The notes: generated by a model from the letters alone, not told the origin. 64,000 bases of DNA from Ancylobacter novellus (GCA_003241695.1 QFPN01000002.1:1-64000), one strand, 5' to 3'; positions 34,701 through 44,725 are shown, numbered from the stretch's first letter. A program made the numbers and translations.

Positions 34701-35174
34701 TCCGGAAAAGTCCGCGTAGAGCTCAAGGCAATGGCCGACGTCGCAGATGACGACGAAGGGCGGGGCCGGATGGTCGGCGTCGAGCAGGAAGACGTAGTGC
34801 TCGGCTTGCCGGCGGGCGTTCTGCATCATCACGTCCCAGCCGCGCGCGGTCGACCGGCGGCCGAGCGGAGCCTCTTCGGCGGCCGGCGCTAGGGGCAGCG
34901 CCTTGGCGGATCCCGGCAGGCGCGACTGCTTGGCCTCGAGGATGAAGCAGCCGCGCTTGTAGAGGTCGATGCGCCTGCGCGCGCCGTTTTCGACCTCGCG
35001 AGGCCGCACCGCGCGCTCGAAGGCGTAGTCGTTCAGCGCCGCGTCCGCGCCGGCGACGTCGGGCCGGGGGACGCCCAGCGCGTCGCAGAGTTCGGCGAGG
35101 AACATCTGATAGTTGGCGCGTTCCGCTCCGCCTTCGCGGCCTGTCCAGCGGGCGATGAAGGCGTCGATCGGCAC
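31776..35174 (-). CDS. single-chain type II restriction-modification enzyme (MmeI-like, type IIL)
   Basis: An 1132-aa fusion of nuclease, methyltransferase and target recognition domain. The N-terminal PD-(D/E)XK core has D70 in RRIDLYK and E80-x-K82 in FILEAKQS, as in MmeI. The helical connector (LMRCIFTMFADDVGLLP) leads to the N6-adenine methyltransferase: motif X-like LGAHYTPRAYVQRLVEATV, motif I DPACGTGNFL (from 416), motif IV VGNPPFIGKGS. The target recognition part (IDASILPDHMIVAIAS, NDPRYSKSRCFDPFPFPD) follows. Such enzymes cut and protectively methylate in one chain, so no separate methylase is needed, and none is present. The C-terminal 120 aa hold a Pro/Ala linker and a winged-helix-like end. 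Confidence 0.88.
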   Translation of the reverse strand: MPIDAFIARWTGREGGAERANYQMFLAELCDALGVPRPDVAGADAALNDYAFERAVRPREVENGARRRIDLYKRGCFILEAKQSRLPGSAKALPLAPAAEEAPLGRRSTARGWDVMMQNARRQAEHYVFLLDADHPAPPFVVICDVGHCLELYADFSGTGRAYRHFPDRQGFRIYLEDLKSPEKRELLARLWRDPLSLDPARESARVTRGVAGRLAEVSRRLERHHPAQDVAHFLMRCIFTMFADDVGLLPQDSFKDLLKACLANPPSFAPLVDELWSRLDEESAARRYSTALRAQVPYFNGNLFRGARAFPLGADEIRELIAAAEADWREVDPAIFGALLEQALDKTERRRLGAHYTPRAYVQRLVEATVMEPLRADWQAALTRAEAATQAGNGKRAVAAVRDFHRKLCATRVLDPACGTGNFLYVALELMKALEGEVLETLARLGEPESMGLDRETVDPHQFLGLELNPRAAAIAELVVWIGYLQQHYRTRSGHPGEPILRAFRNVNFGTGKGFDAVLTWDGFPATRVEKRGASRVETYPDARQPDWPEAEFIVGNPPFIGKGSAMRSALGDAYVEALRRAWPEVNESADFVMYWWERCARLLAARRSVLRRFGLVTTNSISQVFNRRLLERHIGDGKTVTLVFAVPDHPWTKATHESAAVRIAMTVAEIGRGAGRLAVVESEAELDTDAPRIELRQTTGAINPDLSTGAAVSSAVALRASGDISWNGAMLAAKGFVITPDEAAELARLDGDGGKRVLRRFLRGGDLVRSAPDRAVIDFFGLDADAARRTAPHSYQHVLGAVKPERDKARDKTFRENWWLFGRSRPDLRRGLERLSRYIGTTETAKHRVFQFIDASILPDHMIVAIASDDAGHLAVLSSRAHVTWSLAAGGWLGVGNDPRYSKSRCFDPFPFPDPSPALRRRLAAAGEELDALRKAVMEENPDLTITGLYNVVEKLKAGETLSAREEDVRRRGLALVVKELHETIDRLVFEAYGWPRDLSDDDVLERLVALNAERAREEAAGHVRWLRPEFQAPRSGGRAPAKAGSKSPAAVPATPVRPVFPKDPYEHPLAVEAALAAAGRPLGPADLARAFGGRARDRGARVEQALATLALYGRVTALPDGRYASHRSG

Positions 35175-35261
35175 GATGGCTCTCCCGCGGAACGGGAGAA
35201 ATCATGCATATACAACTTATAAATGCATATGCGACGAAGGGCGCGCTTCGCGGCGTCGCCG

Positions 35262-35957
35262 TCACCCCCGGCCGGGCGTCGCGTGGCAGCCGCAGGACGC
35301 CGCTTCGAGCCGGCCGAGGTCGCGGATCTCGACCGCGCCCCTCCGGCAGCGGATCGCATGGTCTCCTTCGAGCAGATGCAGGCTCGTGGTGACGCTCGCC
35401 CGACGCACGCCGAAAAGGACCGAAAACTGCTCGTGGGTCATCTCGACCGGCCGGTCGCCGAGCAGCGCCGCGGCCGTCAGCAGCCAGCGGGCGAGCCTCT
35501 GTTCGATCGAATGACGCGCGGCGCAGACGCACAGCCGCTCGACCTCGGCCATGCGGGCGAGCGCGTACTCCATGACCTCGCGGTGGATCTCGGGCCGGTC
35601 TTCCCGAAGCGCCGCGAGCGAGCCCGGCGCGAGCGAGAGGCCTCTCACTGCGGTCAGCGCCACCGCGTCCGACGTGGCGCGTCCGGCCCCGAGCGCCGCC
35701 TCGTGCCCGACGAGTCCGCCCGGACCGACGAGCCCTGCTTCGGCCGCCGCGCCTCCCGGCGCGCGCGCCATGATCGCGACGAGCCCCTCGGTCAGCAGAT
35801 AGGCGGCGGGGAAGGGGGCGCCGGCCTCCAGCAGGCGGGCGCCCTTGCGGCGTTCGAAGCCCCGGGGCTTCGGTCCGGCGAGGGCGGCGCCGCTCGCGGC
35901 GAGCGAGAGAGGGCGGAGCATGTCGCGGGGATCGGCCGGGAGACGGGCCTTCGTCAC
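35262..35957 (-). CDS. Crp/Fnr-family transcriptional regulator
   Basis: A 231-aa regulator with an N-terminal cyclic-nucleotide-binding-like domain (FERRKGARLLEAGAPFPAAYLLTEGLVAI) and a C-terminal helix-turn-helix (MTHEQFSVLFGVRRASVTTSLHLLEGDHAIRCRRGAVEI). FNR-type N-terminal cysteines are absent, so oxygen sensing by a 4Fe-4S cluster is not expected. It lies directly upstream of the restriction-modification gene in the same direction, with 87 nt between them that include an AT-rich partial palindrome (35202-35232). It may regulate that gene. Confidence 0.85.
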   Translation of the reverse strand: MTKARLPADPRDMLRPLSLAASGAALAGPKPRGFERRKGARLLEAGAPFPAAYLLTEGLVAIMARAPGGAAAEAGLVGPGGLVGHEAALGAGRATSDAVALTAVRGLSLAPGSLAALREDRPEIHREVMEYALARMAEVERLCVCAARHSIEQRLARWLLTAAALLGDRPVEMTHEQFSVLFGVRRASVTTSLHLLEGDHAIRCRRGAVEIRDLGRLEAASCGCHATPGRG

Positions 35958-35976
35958 GCGGCGGCCCGCCCCGGCG

Positions 35977-36426
35977 TCAGATCTCGTAGACGAAGCCCGA
36001 CATGGCGTTCTCGCCGATGTCGCGCATTTCGGCCAGCGTGTGCTCGTCGAGGATCCTCGACATCGCGTCGCGCACGTCGAGCATCAGCAGCCGGACCTGA
36101 CACGACGACACGTTCTCGCAGTCGTCGCACGGAACGAAGGCGCTGCGGCTCGCGCAGGTGATCGGGGCGAGCGGGCCGTCTAGCGTGCGGATGATCGAGC
36201 CGATGGTGATGGCCTCGGCGGGCTTCGCCAGCATGTAGCCGCCGGCCTTGCCCTTCTTCGAGGTCAGCATGCCGGCGTTGCGAAGCTCTCCGAGGATCGC
36301 GTCGAGAAACTTCTTCGGAATGGCGTTGCGGGTCGCGACGTCGGCCACGAAGGTCGACTGGCCTGGATCGAGCCGGGCGAGATCGACCATCGCCTTCAGG
36401 CCGTACTTGGCTTTCTTGGTCAGCAT
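35977..36426 (-). CDS. Rrf2-family regulator with a cysteine cluster (IscR/NsrR-like)
   Basis: A 149-aa Rrf2 protein: winged helix MLTKKAKYGLKAMVDLARLD... FVADVATRNAIPKKFLDAILGELRNAGMLTSKKGKAGGYMLAKP, then TIGSIIRTLDGPLAPITC. Cysteines at 91, 100, 103 and 109 (ITCASRSAFVPCDDCENVSSC) could ligate an Fe-S cluster, as in IscR, NsrR and RirA. The pattern (C-x8-C-x2-C-x5-C) is typical of a subgroup often near sulfur or iron genes. Gene is monocistronic; target unknown. Confidence 0.85.
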   Translation of the reverse strand: MLTKKAKYGLKAMVDLARLDPGQSTFVADVATRNAIPKKFLDAILGELRNAGMLTSKKGKAGGYMLAKPAEAITIGSIIRTLDGPLAPITCASRSAFVPCDDCENVSSCQVRLLMLDVRDAMSRILDEHTLAEMRDIGENAMSGFVYEI

Positions 36427-36522
36427 CCACCCGTCCTGGCGCGCCCGTGACGGAATCGGCCGCGCTTTCCTTTAAATAGATCGGCGCGCTTGGTTCACAA
36501 ACAGTTCCTATGTCGGGTTCTT

Positions 36523-36951
36523 TCACCGTTCGAGGATCTTCCAGAGACCGTTGGCCGAAGCCGCGGCGCGTTCGCCGACCTTCAGCGTCCCGCGCATGAA
36601 GACCAGCGAGCGGGTGGCGCGCGCCACCTCGGGCGCCATGAAGGCGAATTCGCCCATCTTCACCGCCGACAGGAACTGCATGTCGAACTGGACCGTGACG
36701 GAGGGCTTGCCGCCGGCCGCGTCCCAGGCGGCGACGCCGAGCGCGCGGTCGGCGAGCGTCATCAGCATGCCGCCATGAACCACGCCGACGAGGTTCGCGT
36801 GCCTCGGGACCGCGATGAAGCCGAAGGAGCGCAGCCCGTTCTCCCCGCGACGCACATAGAGCGGCCCGACATGGTCGATGAAGCCGTGATCCTCGAAAAG
36901 CTCCCAGCCCTGGGTCAGGGGATCGAAAGCGGGAGAGGGCGCGTCGTTCAT
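36523..36951 (-). CDS. PaaI-type hotdog-fold thioesterase
   Basis: A 142-aa hotdog thioesterase: HANLVGVVHGGMLMTLADRALGVAAWDAAGG holds the HGG(M) and acidic active-site region, then PSVTVQFDMQFLSAVKMGEFAFM. Members hydrolyse aryl- or acyl-CoA. The ATG at 36951 overlaps the fumarase stop by 4 nt, so it is co-transcribed with fumA; a metabolic link to fumarate is not obvious. The frame continues upstream through the fumarase in another frame but that is not protein-coding. Confidence 0.85.
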   Translation of the reverse strand: MNDAPSPAFDPLTQGWELFEDHGFIDHVGPLYVRRGENGLRSFGFIAVPRHANLVGVVHGGMLMTLADRALGVAAWDAAGGKPSVTVQFDMQFLSAVKMGEFAFMAPEVARATRSLVFMRGTLKVGERAAASANGLWKILER

Positions 36952-38447
36952 GCCGATGCCTTTCGCCAGAGCGCGGGGCCGAGCTGGTGGATCGAGGCGC
37001 CGTCCGCGTCCACCGCGACGGTGACGGGCATGTCCTCGACCACGAATTCGTAGATCGCCTCCATGCCGAGATCCTCGAAGGCGAGCACCTTCGAGGAGCG
37101 CACGGCCTTGGCGACCAGGATCGCCGCGCCGCCGACCGCGATCAGCGAGGCGGCCCTGTGGCGGCGGATCGCGGCGATCGCCTCCGGCCCGCGTTCCGCC
37201 TTGCCGATCATGGCGATGAGGCCGGTCTTCGCCAGCATGTCCTCGGTGAAGACGTCCATGCGGGTGGCGGTCGTGGGGCCGGCGGGGCCGACGGCCTCGT
37301 CGCGCACCGCCTTCACCGGGCCGACATAGTAGATCACGCGGCCCTCGAGGCTGACGGGCAAGGGCTCGCCGCGCACCATCATCTCGACCATGCGCTTGTG
37401 GGCGGCGTCGCGGCCGGTCAGCAGCCGCCCCGACAGCAGCAGCCGATCGCCCGCCTTCCACGAGGCGACCTCCGCGCGGGTGAGCCGGTCGAGATCGACG
37501 CGGCGGGCCGCGCCCGCCGTCCGCTCCAGCGCGACGTCCGGCCAGTCGGCGAGGGACGGCGGATCGAACCGGGCCGGGCCGGAGCCGTCGAGCGTGAAGC
37601 CGACATGGCGGTTGGCGGCGCATTGCGGCACGAGGCCGACGGGCTTCGAAGCCGCGTGGGTCGGCGCGGTCCTGATCTTTACGTCGACCACGGTGGTCAG
37701 CCCGCCGAGACCCTGCGCCCCGATTCCGAGCGCGTTGATGCGTTCGTAAAGTTCTACGCGCAGCTCTTCGAACGGATCGGTGGGGCCGCGCCGCAGCAGT
37801 TCCGGCATGTCGATCGGCTCGAACAGCGCCTCCTTCGCGAGCAGCATGGCGCGATCCGCGGATCCGCCGACCCCGAGCCCGATCATGCCCGGCGGACACC
37901 AGCCGGCGCCGAGGGTCTCGACCGTGTTCACGACCCAGTCGGCGACCGACGCGCCCGGATTGAGCTGGACGAAGCGCGCCTTGTTCTCCGAGCCCCCGCC
38001 TTTCGCCGCCACGACGACCTCGACCTGGTCGCCCGCCACGAGATCGACGTGAAGCATCGCCGGCCCGTTGTCGCCGGTGTTGCGGCGACTTCCGAGCGGG
38101 TCCGCCACCATGGTCGGGCGGAGCGGATTGTCGGCGTCGAGATAGGCGCGCGCCACCGCCTCGTCGACGAGCTCCTGCAGGCCGCGCGTCGTCTCGAACC
38201 GCACGCCGACGCCGACCTTCGCGAAGACCGCGACCATGCCGGTGTCCTGGCACATCGGCCGCCGGCCGATCGCGGCCATGCGCGAATTGACGAGGATCTG
38301 GGCGATCGCGTCCCTGGCGGCTGGGCTCCGCTCCCGCTCGTAGGCCTGCGCGAGGCTGCGGAGATAGTCCGCCGGATGGTAGACGGCGACGAACTGCAAC
38401 GCCTCCGCGACGGACGCGACGAAATCCTCCTCGCGGATGACGGTCAT
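36948..38447 (-). CDS. fumA: class I fumarate hydratase (Fe-S)
   Basis: A 499-aa iron-sulfur fumarase converting fumarate to L-malate in the TCA cycle. The N-terminal domain has C66 in MCQDTGM and C184 in GWCPPGMIGLGVGGSADRA, and a third cysteine in VPQCAANRHVGFTLDG: the three ligands of the 4Fe-4S cluster. The C-terminal beta domain (LSGRLLTGRDAAHKRMVEMM, YVGPVKA, GPTTATRMDVFTEDML) is complete. Length and domain order match single-chain class I fumarases. Downstream thioesterase gene overlaps. Confidence 0.95.
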   Translation of the reverse strand: MTVIREEDFVASVAEALQFVAVYHPADYLRSLAQAYERERSPAARDAIAQILVNSRMAAIGRRPMCQDTGMVAVFAKVGVGVRFETTRGLQELVDEAVARAYLDADNPLRPTMVADPLGSRRNTGDNGPAMLHVDLVAGDQVEVVVAAKGGGSENKARFVQLNPGASVADWVVNTVETLGAGWCPPGMIGLGVGGSADRAMLLAKEALFEPIDMPELLRRGPTDPFEELRVELYERINALGIGAQGLGGLTTVVDVKIRTAPTHAASKPVGLVPQCAANRHVGFTLDGSGPARFDPPSLADWPDVALERTAGAARRVDLDRLTRAEVASWKAGDRLLLSGRLLTGRDAAHKRMVEMMVRGEPLPVSLEGRVIYYVGPVKAVRDEAVGPAGPTTATRMDVFTEDMLAKTGLIAMIGKAERGPEAIAAIRRHRAASLIAVGGAAILVAKAVRSSKVLAFEDLGMEAIYEFVVEDMPVTVAVDADGASIHQLGPALWRKASA

Positions 38448-38506
38448 GAACGATCCTCGTTGTCTGGGATGGTTCTAGAGCGAAATCCGGCAGGTTCGAA
38501 ACGCCT

Positions 38507-38604
38507 CCTGGACGCCCCGGCTGGTCCGGGGCGTCCAGGTCTGCGGTGAGCGCAGCCGCCCGTCCGTCCATGGATCCCCCGACAAGCCGGGGCTTGACGG
38601 GTCA
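38507..38604. repeat. intergenic palindromes between fumA and the lactate permease gene
   Basis: A 14-bp perfect stem at 38507-38520 and 38526-38539 with a 5-nt loop (CTGGT) is followed at 38571-38604 by ATGGATCCCC-type text with a CCGGGGC-like inverted arm. The latter belongs to the same class as repeats near 42.7 and 57.5 kb. The first hairpin may terminate transcription of the permease gene although no T-run follows. Confidence 0.5.
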
Positions 38605-38622
38605 CTTCGATCGAACGCCGCC

Positions 38623-40299
<1,677 letters not shown>

Positions 40300-40723
40300 A
40301 ATGCTGGAGCCCTTCCCCGTGATCCGCGCGCGTCTTCGTGCCGGACGCGCTTCCGGGGCGGAACGGTATCCTAAAACTCTCTCGCTCGCGCGGCCGTGAG
40401 CGCGTCGTGAAGAGGTCTTTTATAAGACTTTCGTTTTTCGGTGGTTTGGAGGTCCAGCGTCAGGAGGGCCGCCGGACCAAGGACGATCGCGGCGAACTCG
40501 ACGCGGATCTCCATCTCTCCCCGCGGGGTACGGTTGGCGCGCAACGACGGACGAAATCGGCTCGCTCCTCGAAAACGAGCCGCTGCTGCGCCGGTTCGAC
40601 ACGTCCGTCAGTCAGATCATGAGGCGTACGCTCGCCCAAGGTCGCGGGCCCGCCGGGTTTGCGCCGCCTCGGCGCGTCGTGTAACCCTCGCCGTTCGTTT
40701 ACGAAGGCGCCTGCGCAAAAGCC
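40300..40723. other. interval between lldP and dxs
   Basis: No gene I can name. Promoters for the two divergent neighbours are expected here. One plus-strand frame (about 40544-40684, 46 codons ending in ALAQGRGPAGFAPPRRVV-like text) has a coding look but no start codon I can support, so it may be the remnant of a gene. AAAGAAC/AAA-rich stretches at 40415-40440 may be promoter elements. Confidence 0.35.
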
Positions 40724-42643
40724 GTGACCGTTCCGTCCGCCACACCGTTGCTCGACCGCGTCGTCACGCCCGCCGACATGAAGGCGCTGGACGACGCGGA
40801 GCTGCGCCAGCTCGCCGACGAGCTGCGCCGCGAGACGATCGACGCCGTCTCCGTCACCGGCGGCCATCTCGGAGCCGGTCTCGGCGTGGTCGAGCTGACC
40901 GTCGCGCTGCACCACGTCTTCGACACGCCGAACGACCGGCTGATCTGGGACGTCGGCCACCAGTGCTACCCGCACAAGATCCTGACCGGCCGGCGCGACC
41001 GCATCCGCACCCTGCGCAAGGGCGGGGGGCTGTCGGGCTTCACCAAGCGCGCGGAGAGCGACTACGACGCCTTCGGCGCGGGCCACTCCTCGACCTCGAT
41101 CTCCGCCGGCCTCGGCATGGCGGTGGCGCGCGACCTCAAGGGCGGCGACAACCACGTCGTGGCGGTGATCGGCGACGGCGCGATGTCGGCCGGCATGGCC
41201 TATGAGGCGATGAACAACGCCGGAGCGCTGGGAAGCCGCCTGATCGTCATCCTCAACGACAACGACATGTCGATCGCGCCGCCGACCGGCGCGATGTCGG
41301 CCTATCTCGCGCGCCTCGCCTCGGGCCGCACCTATCTCTCGCTGCGCGACATCGGCAAGGGGCTCGCCAAGCGCCTGCCGAAGTTCGTGGAGCGCGGCGC
41401 CGCGCGCGCCGAAGAGTACGCCCGCGGCTTCGCCATGGGCGGCACGCTGTTCGAGGAGCTCGGCTTCTATTACGTCGGCCCGATCGACGGCCACAATCTC
41501 GAGCATCTGCTGCCGGTTCTTCGGAACGTCCGCGACGCCGATCTCGGGCCGATCCTCGTCCATGTCGTGACCCAGAAGGGCAAGGGTTACGCGCCGGCGG
41601 AGGCCTCGGCCGACAAGTATCACGGCGTCTCGGCCTTCGACGTCGTCTCGGGCGCGCAGGCCAAACCCAAGGCCAACGCGCCGAGCTACACCAAGGTGTT
41701 CGCCGAAAGCCTGATCCGCGAGGCGGAGAGCGACGACCGCATCGTCGCGATCACCGCCGCCATGCCCGGCGGCACCGGGCTCGACCTGTTTGAAAAGGCC
41801 TTTCCGCAGCGGACCTTCGACGTCGGCATCGCGGAGCAGCACGCCGTCACCTTCGCGGCGGGGCTCGCGACCGAGGGGCTCAGGCCGTTCTGCGCGATCT
41901 ACTCGACCTTTCTGCAGCGCGCCTACGACCAGGTGGTCCACGACGTCGCGATCCAGAAGCTCCCCGTCCGTTTCGCGCTCGACCGCGCCGGCCTCGTCGG
42001 GGCCGACGGGGCGACGCACGCCGGCGCCTACGACCTCGCTTACCTGAGCTGCCTGCCCGACTTCGTGCTGATGGCGCCGGCCGACGAGGCCGAACTCGTC
42101 CATATGGTCGCGACCGCCGCCGCCTATGACGAGGGGCCGAGCGCCTTCCGCTATCCACGCGGCGAGGGCGTCGGCGTCGAACTGCCGATGCGGGGACGCC
42201 GCCTGCCGATCGGACGCGGGCGGATTCTGCGCGAGGGGACGAGCGTCGCGCTGCTGTCGCTCGGCACCCGCCTCAAGGCCGCGCAGGAGGCGGCGGAGGA
42301 ACTCGCGCTGCGCGGCGTGTCCGCGACCGTCGCCGACGCGCGCTTCGCGAAGCCGCTCGACCGCGATCTCATCCTGCGGCTCGCGCGCGAGCATGAGGTT
42401 CTGCTGACGATCGAGGAGGCGGCAGAGGCCGGAGGCTTCGGCGCGGCCGTTCTCCAGCTCCTCGCGATGGAGGGCGCGCTGGACCGCGGCCTGAAGATCC
42501 GGACGCTCGGCTTGCCGGACAGCTTCATCGACCACGACAAGCCGGAGCTGCAGCTCGCAGGCGCCGGGCTCGACGCGAAGGCGATCGCGGCGGCGGCCGT
42601 TGCGGCTCTTGGGCGCGACGTGAGGGCGGCGCTGCGCGCCTGA
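40724..42643 (+). CDS. dxs: 1-deoxy-D-xylulose-5-phosphate synthase
   Basis: A 639-aa thiamine-diphosphate enzyme starting the MEP isoprenoid pathway by joining pyruvate and glyceraldehyde 3-phosphate. Recognisable: GGHLGAGLGVVELTVALHHVFDTPNDRLIWDVGHQCYPHKILTGR near the N-terminus, the TPP motif GDGAMSAGMAYEAMNNAG, and FDVGIAEQHAVTFAAGLATEGLRPFCAIYSTFLQRAYDQVVHDVAIQ with the catalytic glutamate. Start is GTG at 40724. Complete three-domain length. Neighbours are unrelated; TetR regulator lies downstream. Confidence 0.96.
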   Translation: MTVPSATPLLDRVVTPADMKALDDAELRQLADELRRETIDAVSVTGGHLGAGLGVVELTVALHHVFDTPNDRLIWDVGHQCYPHKILTGRRDRIRTLRKGGGLSGFTKRAESDYDAFGAGHSSTSISAGLGMAVARDLKGGDNHVVAVIGDGAMSAGMAYEAMNNAGALGSRLIVILNDNDMSIAPPTGAMSAYLARLASGRTYLSLRDIGKGLAKRLPKFVERGAARAEEYARGFAMGGTLFEELGFYYVGPIDGHNLEHLLPVLRNVRDADLGPILVHVVTQKGKGYAPAEASADKYHGVSAFDVVSGAQAKPKANAPSYTKVFAESLIREAESDDRIVAITAAMPGGTGLDLFEKAFPQRTFDVGIAEQHAVTFAAGLATEGLRPFCAIYSTFLQRAYDQVVHDVAIQKLPVRFALDRAGLVGADGATHAGAYDLAYLSCLPDFVLMAPADEAELVHMVATAAAYDEGPSAFRYPRGEGVGVELPMRGRRLPIGRGRILREGTSVALLSLGTRLKAAQEAAEELALRGVSATVADARFAKPLDRDLILRLAREHEVLLTIEEAAEAGGFGAAVLQLLAMEGALDRGLKIRTLGLPDSFIDHDKPELQLAGAGLDAKAIAAAAVAALGRDVRAALRA

Positions 42644-42654
42644 GAACCGCCGCC

Positions 42655-42749
42655 GTCATCCCGGGCTTGTCCCGGGATCCATGACCACAGGCCTGCCTAA
42701 GTTGCCGCGCCGTCGGCGTTAACGCATTCCGGGACAATCCCGGGACGAC
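42655..42749. repeat. intergenic inverted repeat (CCCGGG family) after dxs
   Basis: Arms at 42655-42678 and 42726-42749 match 21 of 24 positions when one is reverse-complemented, around a 47-nt middle. Each arm itself contains a short palindrome (CCCGGGxTTGTCCCGGG). This type of intergenic repeat is widespread in alphaproteobacterial genomes. It may act as a bidirectional terminator. Confidence 0.6.
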
Positions 42750-42857
42750 GGAGGAGAGTCTCGAGCCCCGATTTCGCCGGGCCGTCCATACAGACGCTCG
42801 TCGGGATCCGCCTCCAAAAAGGGCCTTGAAACCCAGTGCGTCTTGCGGCATAGAGCC

Positions 42858-42881
42858 GAACCGTAACGTACGGTACGGTTC
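42858..42881. promoter_or_regulatory. near-perfect 24-nt palindrome, candidate TetR operator
   Basis: Half-sites begin GAACCGTA and end TACGGTTC around a central CGTACG; 22 of 24 positions are symmetric. It lies 37 nt before the TetR start codon at 42919, so autoregulation is likely. Confidence 0.65.
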
Positions 42882-42918
42882 TTTGGCCCAGCAGGACATC
42901 ACCTCCGGAGGCGAGGAA

Positions 42919-43539
42919 ATGACGGAGCGCCGCGAGGCGGTGCTCGACGCCGTGCTGGCGCTGCTCGTTGAAAAGGGCGCGGCCGCCCTCACCATGACGG
43001 CGGTGGCGCAGCGCGCGCGCTGCTCCAAGGAGACGCTCTATCGGTGGTTCGGCGACCGCGACGGCCTGCTGACCGAGACCGTGCGGTGGCAGGCCTCGAA
43101 GGTCAGGGCCGGCGCCTATGACCGCCAGCATCTCGACGCCGGCGCGTTGCGCGAGAGCCTCGAGGCGTTCGCGGCCAACTGGCTGCGCGTCATCGCCTCG
43201 GACACCTCCGTCGCGCTCAACCGCGTCGCCATCGGGCAGGCGGGAACGCTCGGGGCCCTGATGCTCGCGAACGGACGCTTCGCGATCGGCGAGCGCCTGA
43301 AGACTCTGCTGCTCGACGCCCGCGAGGCGGGGCTGGTGGCCTTCGACGACCCCGAGGAGGCGTTTCGCACCTTCTTCGGCCTGATGGGCCGCGACGTGCA
43401 GATCCGCCTGCTGCTCGGCGATCGGCCGCCGATGGACGAGGCCGTCATCGCCGCCGACGCCGCGCGCGCGTCAAACCAGTTCCTCGCCCTCTACGGGGCG
43501 GCGAAATCGCCGGTTTCCGCCGGCCGACCCCAAACCTGA
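42919..43539 (+). CDS. TetR/AcrR-family transcriptional regulator
   Basis: A 206-aa regulator: the HTH is ALTMTAVAQRARCSKETLYRWFGDRDGLLTETV, followed by a mostly helical ligand-binding domain (AREAGLVAFDDPEEAFRTFFGLMGRDVQIRLLLGD). The ATG at 42919 has GAGGAA upstream; an earlier in-frame ATG at 42826 would run through the operator palindrome and is rejected. It is encoded 25 nt before ilvC in the same direction, so it may regulate or share a transcript with ilvC. Ligand unknown. Confidence 0.88.
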   Translation: MTERREAVLDAVLALLVEKGAAALTMTAVAQRARCSKETLYRWFGDRDGLLTETVRWQASKVRAGAYDRQHLDAGALRESLEAFAANWLRVIASDTSVALNRVAIGQAGTLGALMLANGRFAIGERLKTLLLDAREAGLVAFDDPEEAFRTFFGLMGRDVQIRLLLGDRPPMDEAVIAADAARASNQFLALYGAAKSPVSAGRPQT

Positions 43540-43564
43540 TCACTCCAAGGGAAGGAAGCCTCAC

Positions 43565-44584
43565 ATGCGCGTCTATTACGATCGCGACGCCGACATCAAC
43601 CTCATCAAGGGCAAGCAGGTCGCCATCATCGGCTACGGCTCGCAGGGCCACGCCCATGCGCTGAACCTGCGCGACAGCGGCGTGCCGAACATCATCGTCG
43701 CCCTGCGCCCGGGTTCGGCGACCGCCAAGAAGGCCGAGGCCGAAGGCTTCAAGGTGATGTCGCCGGCCGACGCCGCCAAGGCCGCCGACGTCGTGATGAT
43801 GCTGACCCCCGACGAGCTTCAGGCCGACATCTACAAGGAAAGCCTCGAGCCGAACCTTAAAGAGGGCGCCGCCCTCCTGTTCGCGCACGGCCTCTCGGTC
43901 CACTTCAACCTGATCGAGCCCCGCAAGGACCTCGACGTGCTGCTCGTCGCCCCGAAGGGCCCGGGCCACACCGTGCGCGGCGAATACCTGAAGGGCGGCG
44001 GCGTTCCCTCGCTCATCGCCATCTATCAGGACGCCTCTGGCAACGCCCATGACATCGGCCTGTCCTACGCCTCGGCGAACGGCGGCGGCCGCGCCGGCAT
44101 CATCGAGACGACCTTCAAGGAAGAGTGCGAGACCGACCTGTTCGGCGAGCAGGCCGTGCTCTGCGGCGGCCTCGTCGAGCTGATCCGCGCCGGCTTCGAG
44201 ACGCTGGTCGAGGGCGGCTACGCGCCCGAGATGGCGTATTTCGAGTGCCTGCACGAGGTGAAGCTGATCGTCGACCTCATCTATGAGGGCGGCATCGCCA
44301 ACATGAACTACTCGATCTCGAACACCGCCGAGTACGGCGAGTACGTGACGGGTCCGCGCATCATCACGCCCGAGACCAAGGCCGAGATGAAGCGCGTGCT
44401 GAACGACATCCAGACGGGCGTCTTCACCCGCAACTGGATGCTGGAGAACAAGGTCAACCAGACCTCGTTCAAGGCGACCCGCGCGCGGAACGACGCCCAC
44501 CAGATCGAGGAAGTCGGCGCGCGCCTGCGCGAGATGATGCCCTGGATCAAGGCCAAGGCCATGGTCGACAAGTCGAAGAACTGA
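43565..44584 (+). CDS. ilvC: ketol-acid reductoisomerase (class I)
   Basis: A 339-aa NADPH- and Mg-dependent enzyme of branched-chain amino acid biosynthesis, converting acetolactate or acetohydroxybutyrate. GYGSQGHAHALNLRDSG (23-39) is the Rossmann loop; PKGPGHTVRGEYLKGGGVPSL, ETTFKEECETDLFGEQAVLCGG and YFECLHEVKLIVDLIYEGGI carry active-site and metal residues. Length fits the class I enzyme. AAGGGAAGGAAG precedes the ATG. leuA of the same pathway lies 5 kb downstream. Confidence 0.97.
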   Translation: MRVYYDRDADINLIKGKQVAIIGYGSQGHAHALNLRDSGVPNIIVALRPGSATAKKAEAEGFKVMSPADAAKAADVVMMLTPDELQADIYKESLEPNLKEGAALLFAHGLSVHFNLIEPRKDLDVLLVAPKGPGHTVRGEYLKGGGVPSLIAIYQDASGNAHDIGLSYASANGGGRAGIIETTFKEECETDLFGEQAVLCGGLVELIRAGFETLVEGGYAPEMAYFECLHEVKLIVDLIYEGGIANMNYSISNTAEYGEYVTGPRIITPETKAEMKRVLNDIQTGVFTRNWMLENKVNQTSFKATRARNDAHQIEEVGARLREMMPWIKAKAMVDKSKN

Positions 44585-44725
44585 CGCGGACGTCACAGTC
44601 TCCGGCCGTCGGCGCGCTCGGCGCGTCGACGCCCGCTTTCGTTCGGGCCGCGCGCTGACGGGGTCTTAACGGTCTTTGTGCTTCGGTCGGCGACCTCGTG
44701 ATACCCCGCCGTCGCGGAACCGACC

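Noticed and set aside
31776..35174. PglX-type BREX methyltransferase
   Set aside because: A nuclease core precedes the methyltransferase and no BREX partner genes occur nearby.
40460..42535. Minus-strand frame of 691 codons over dxs
   Set aside because: Antisense frame of dxs; plus-strand protein contains the TPP motif and complete DXS sequence.
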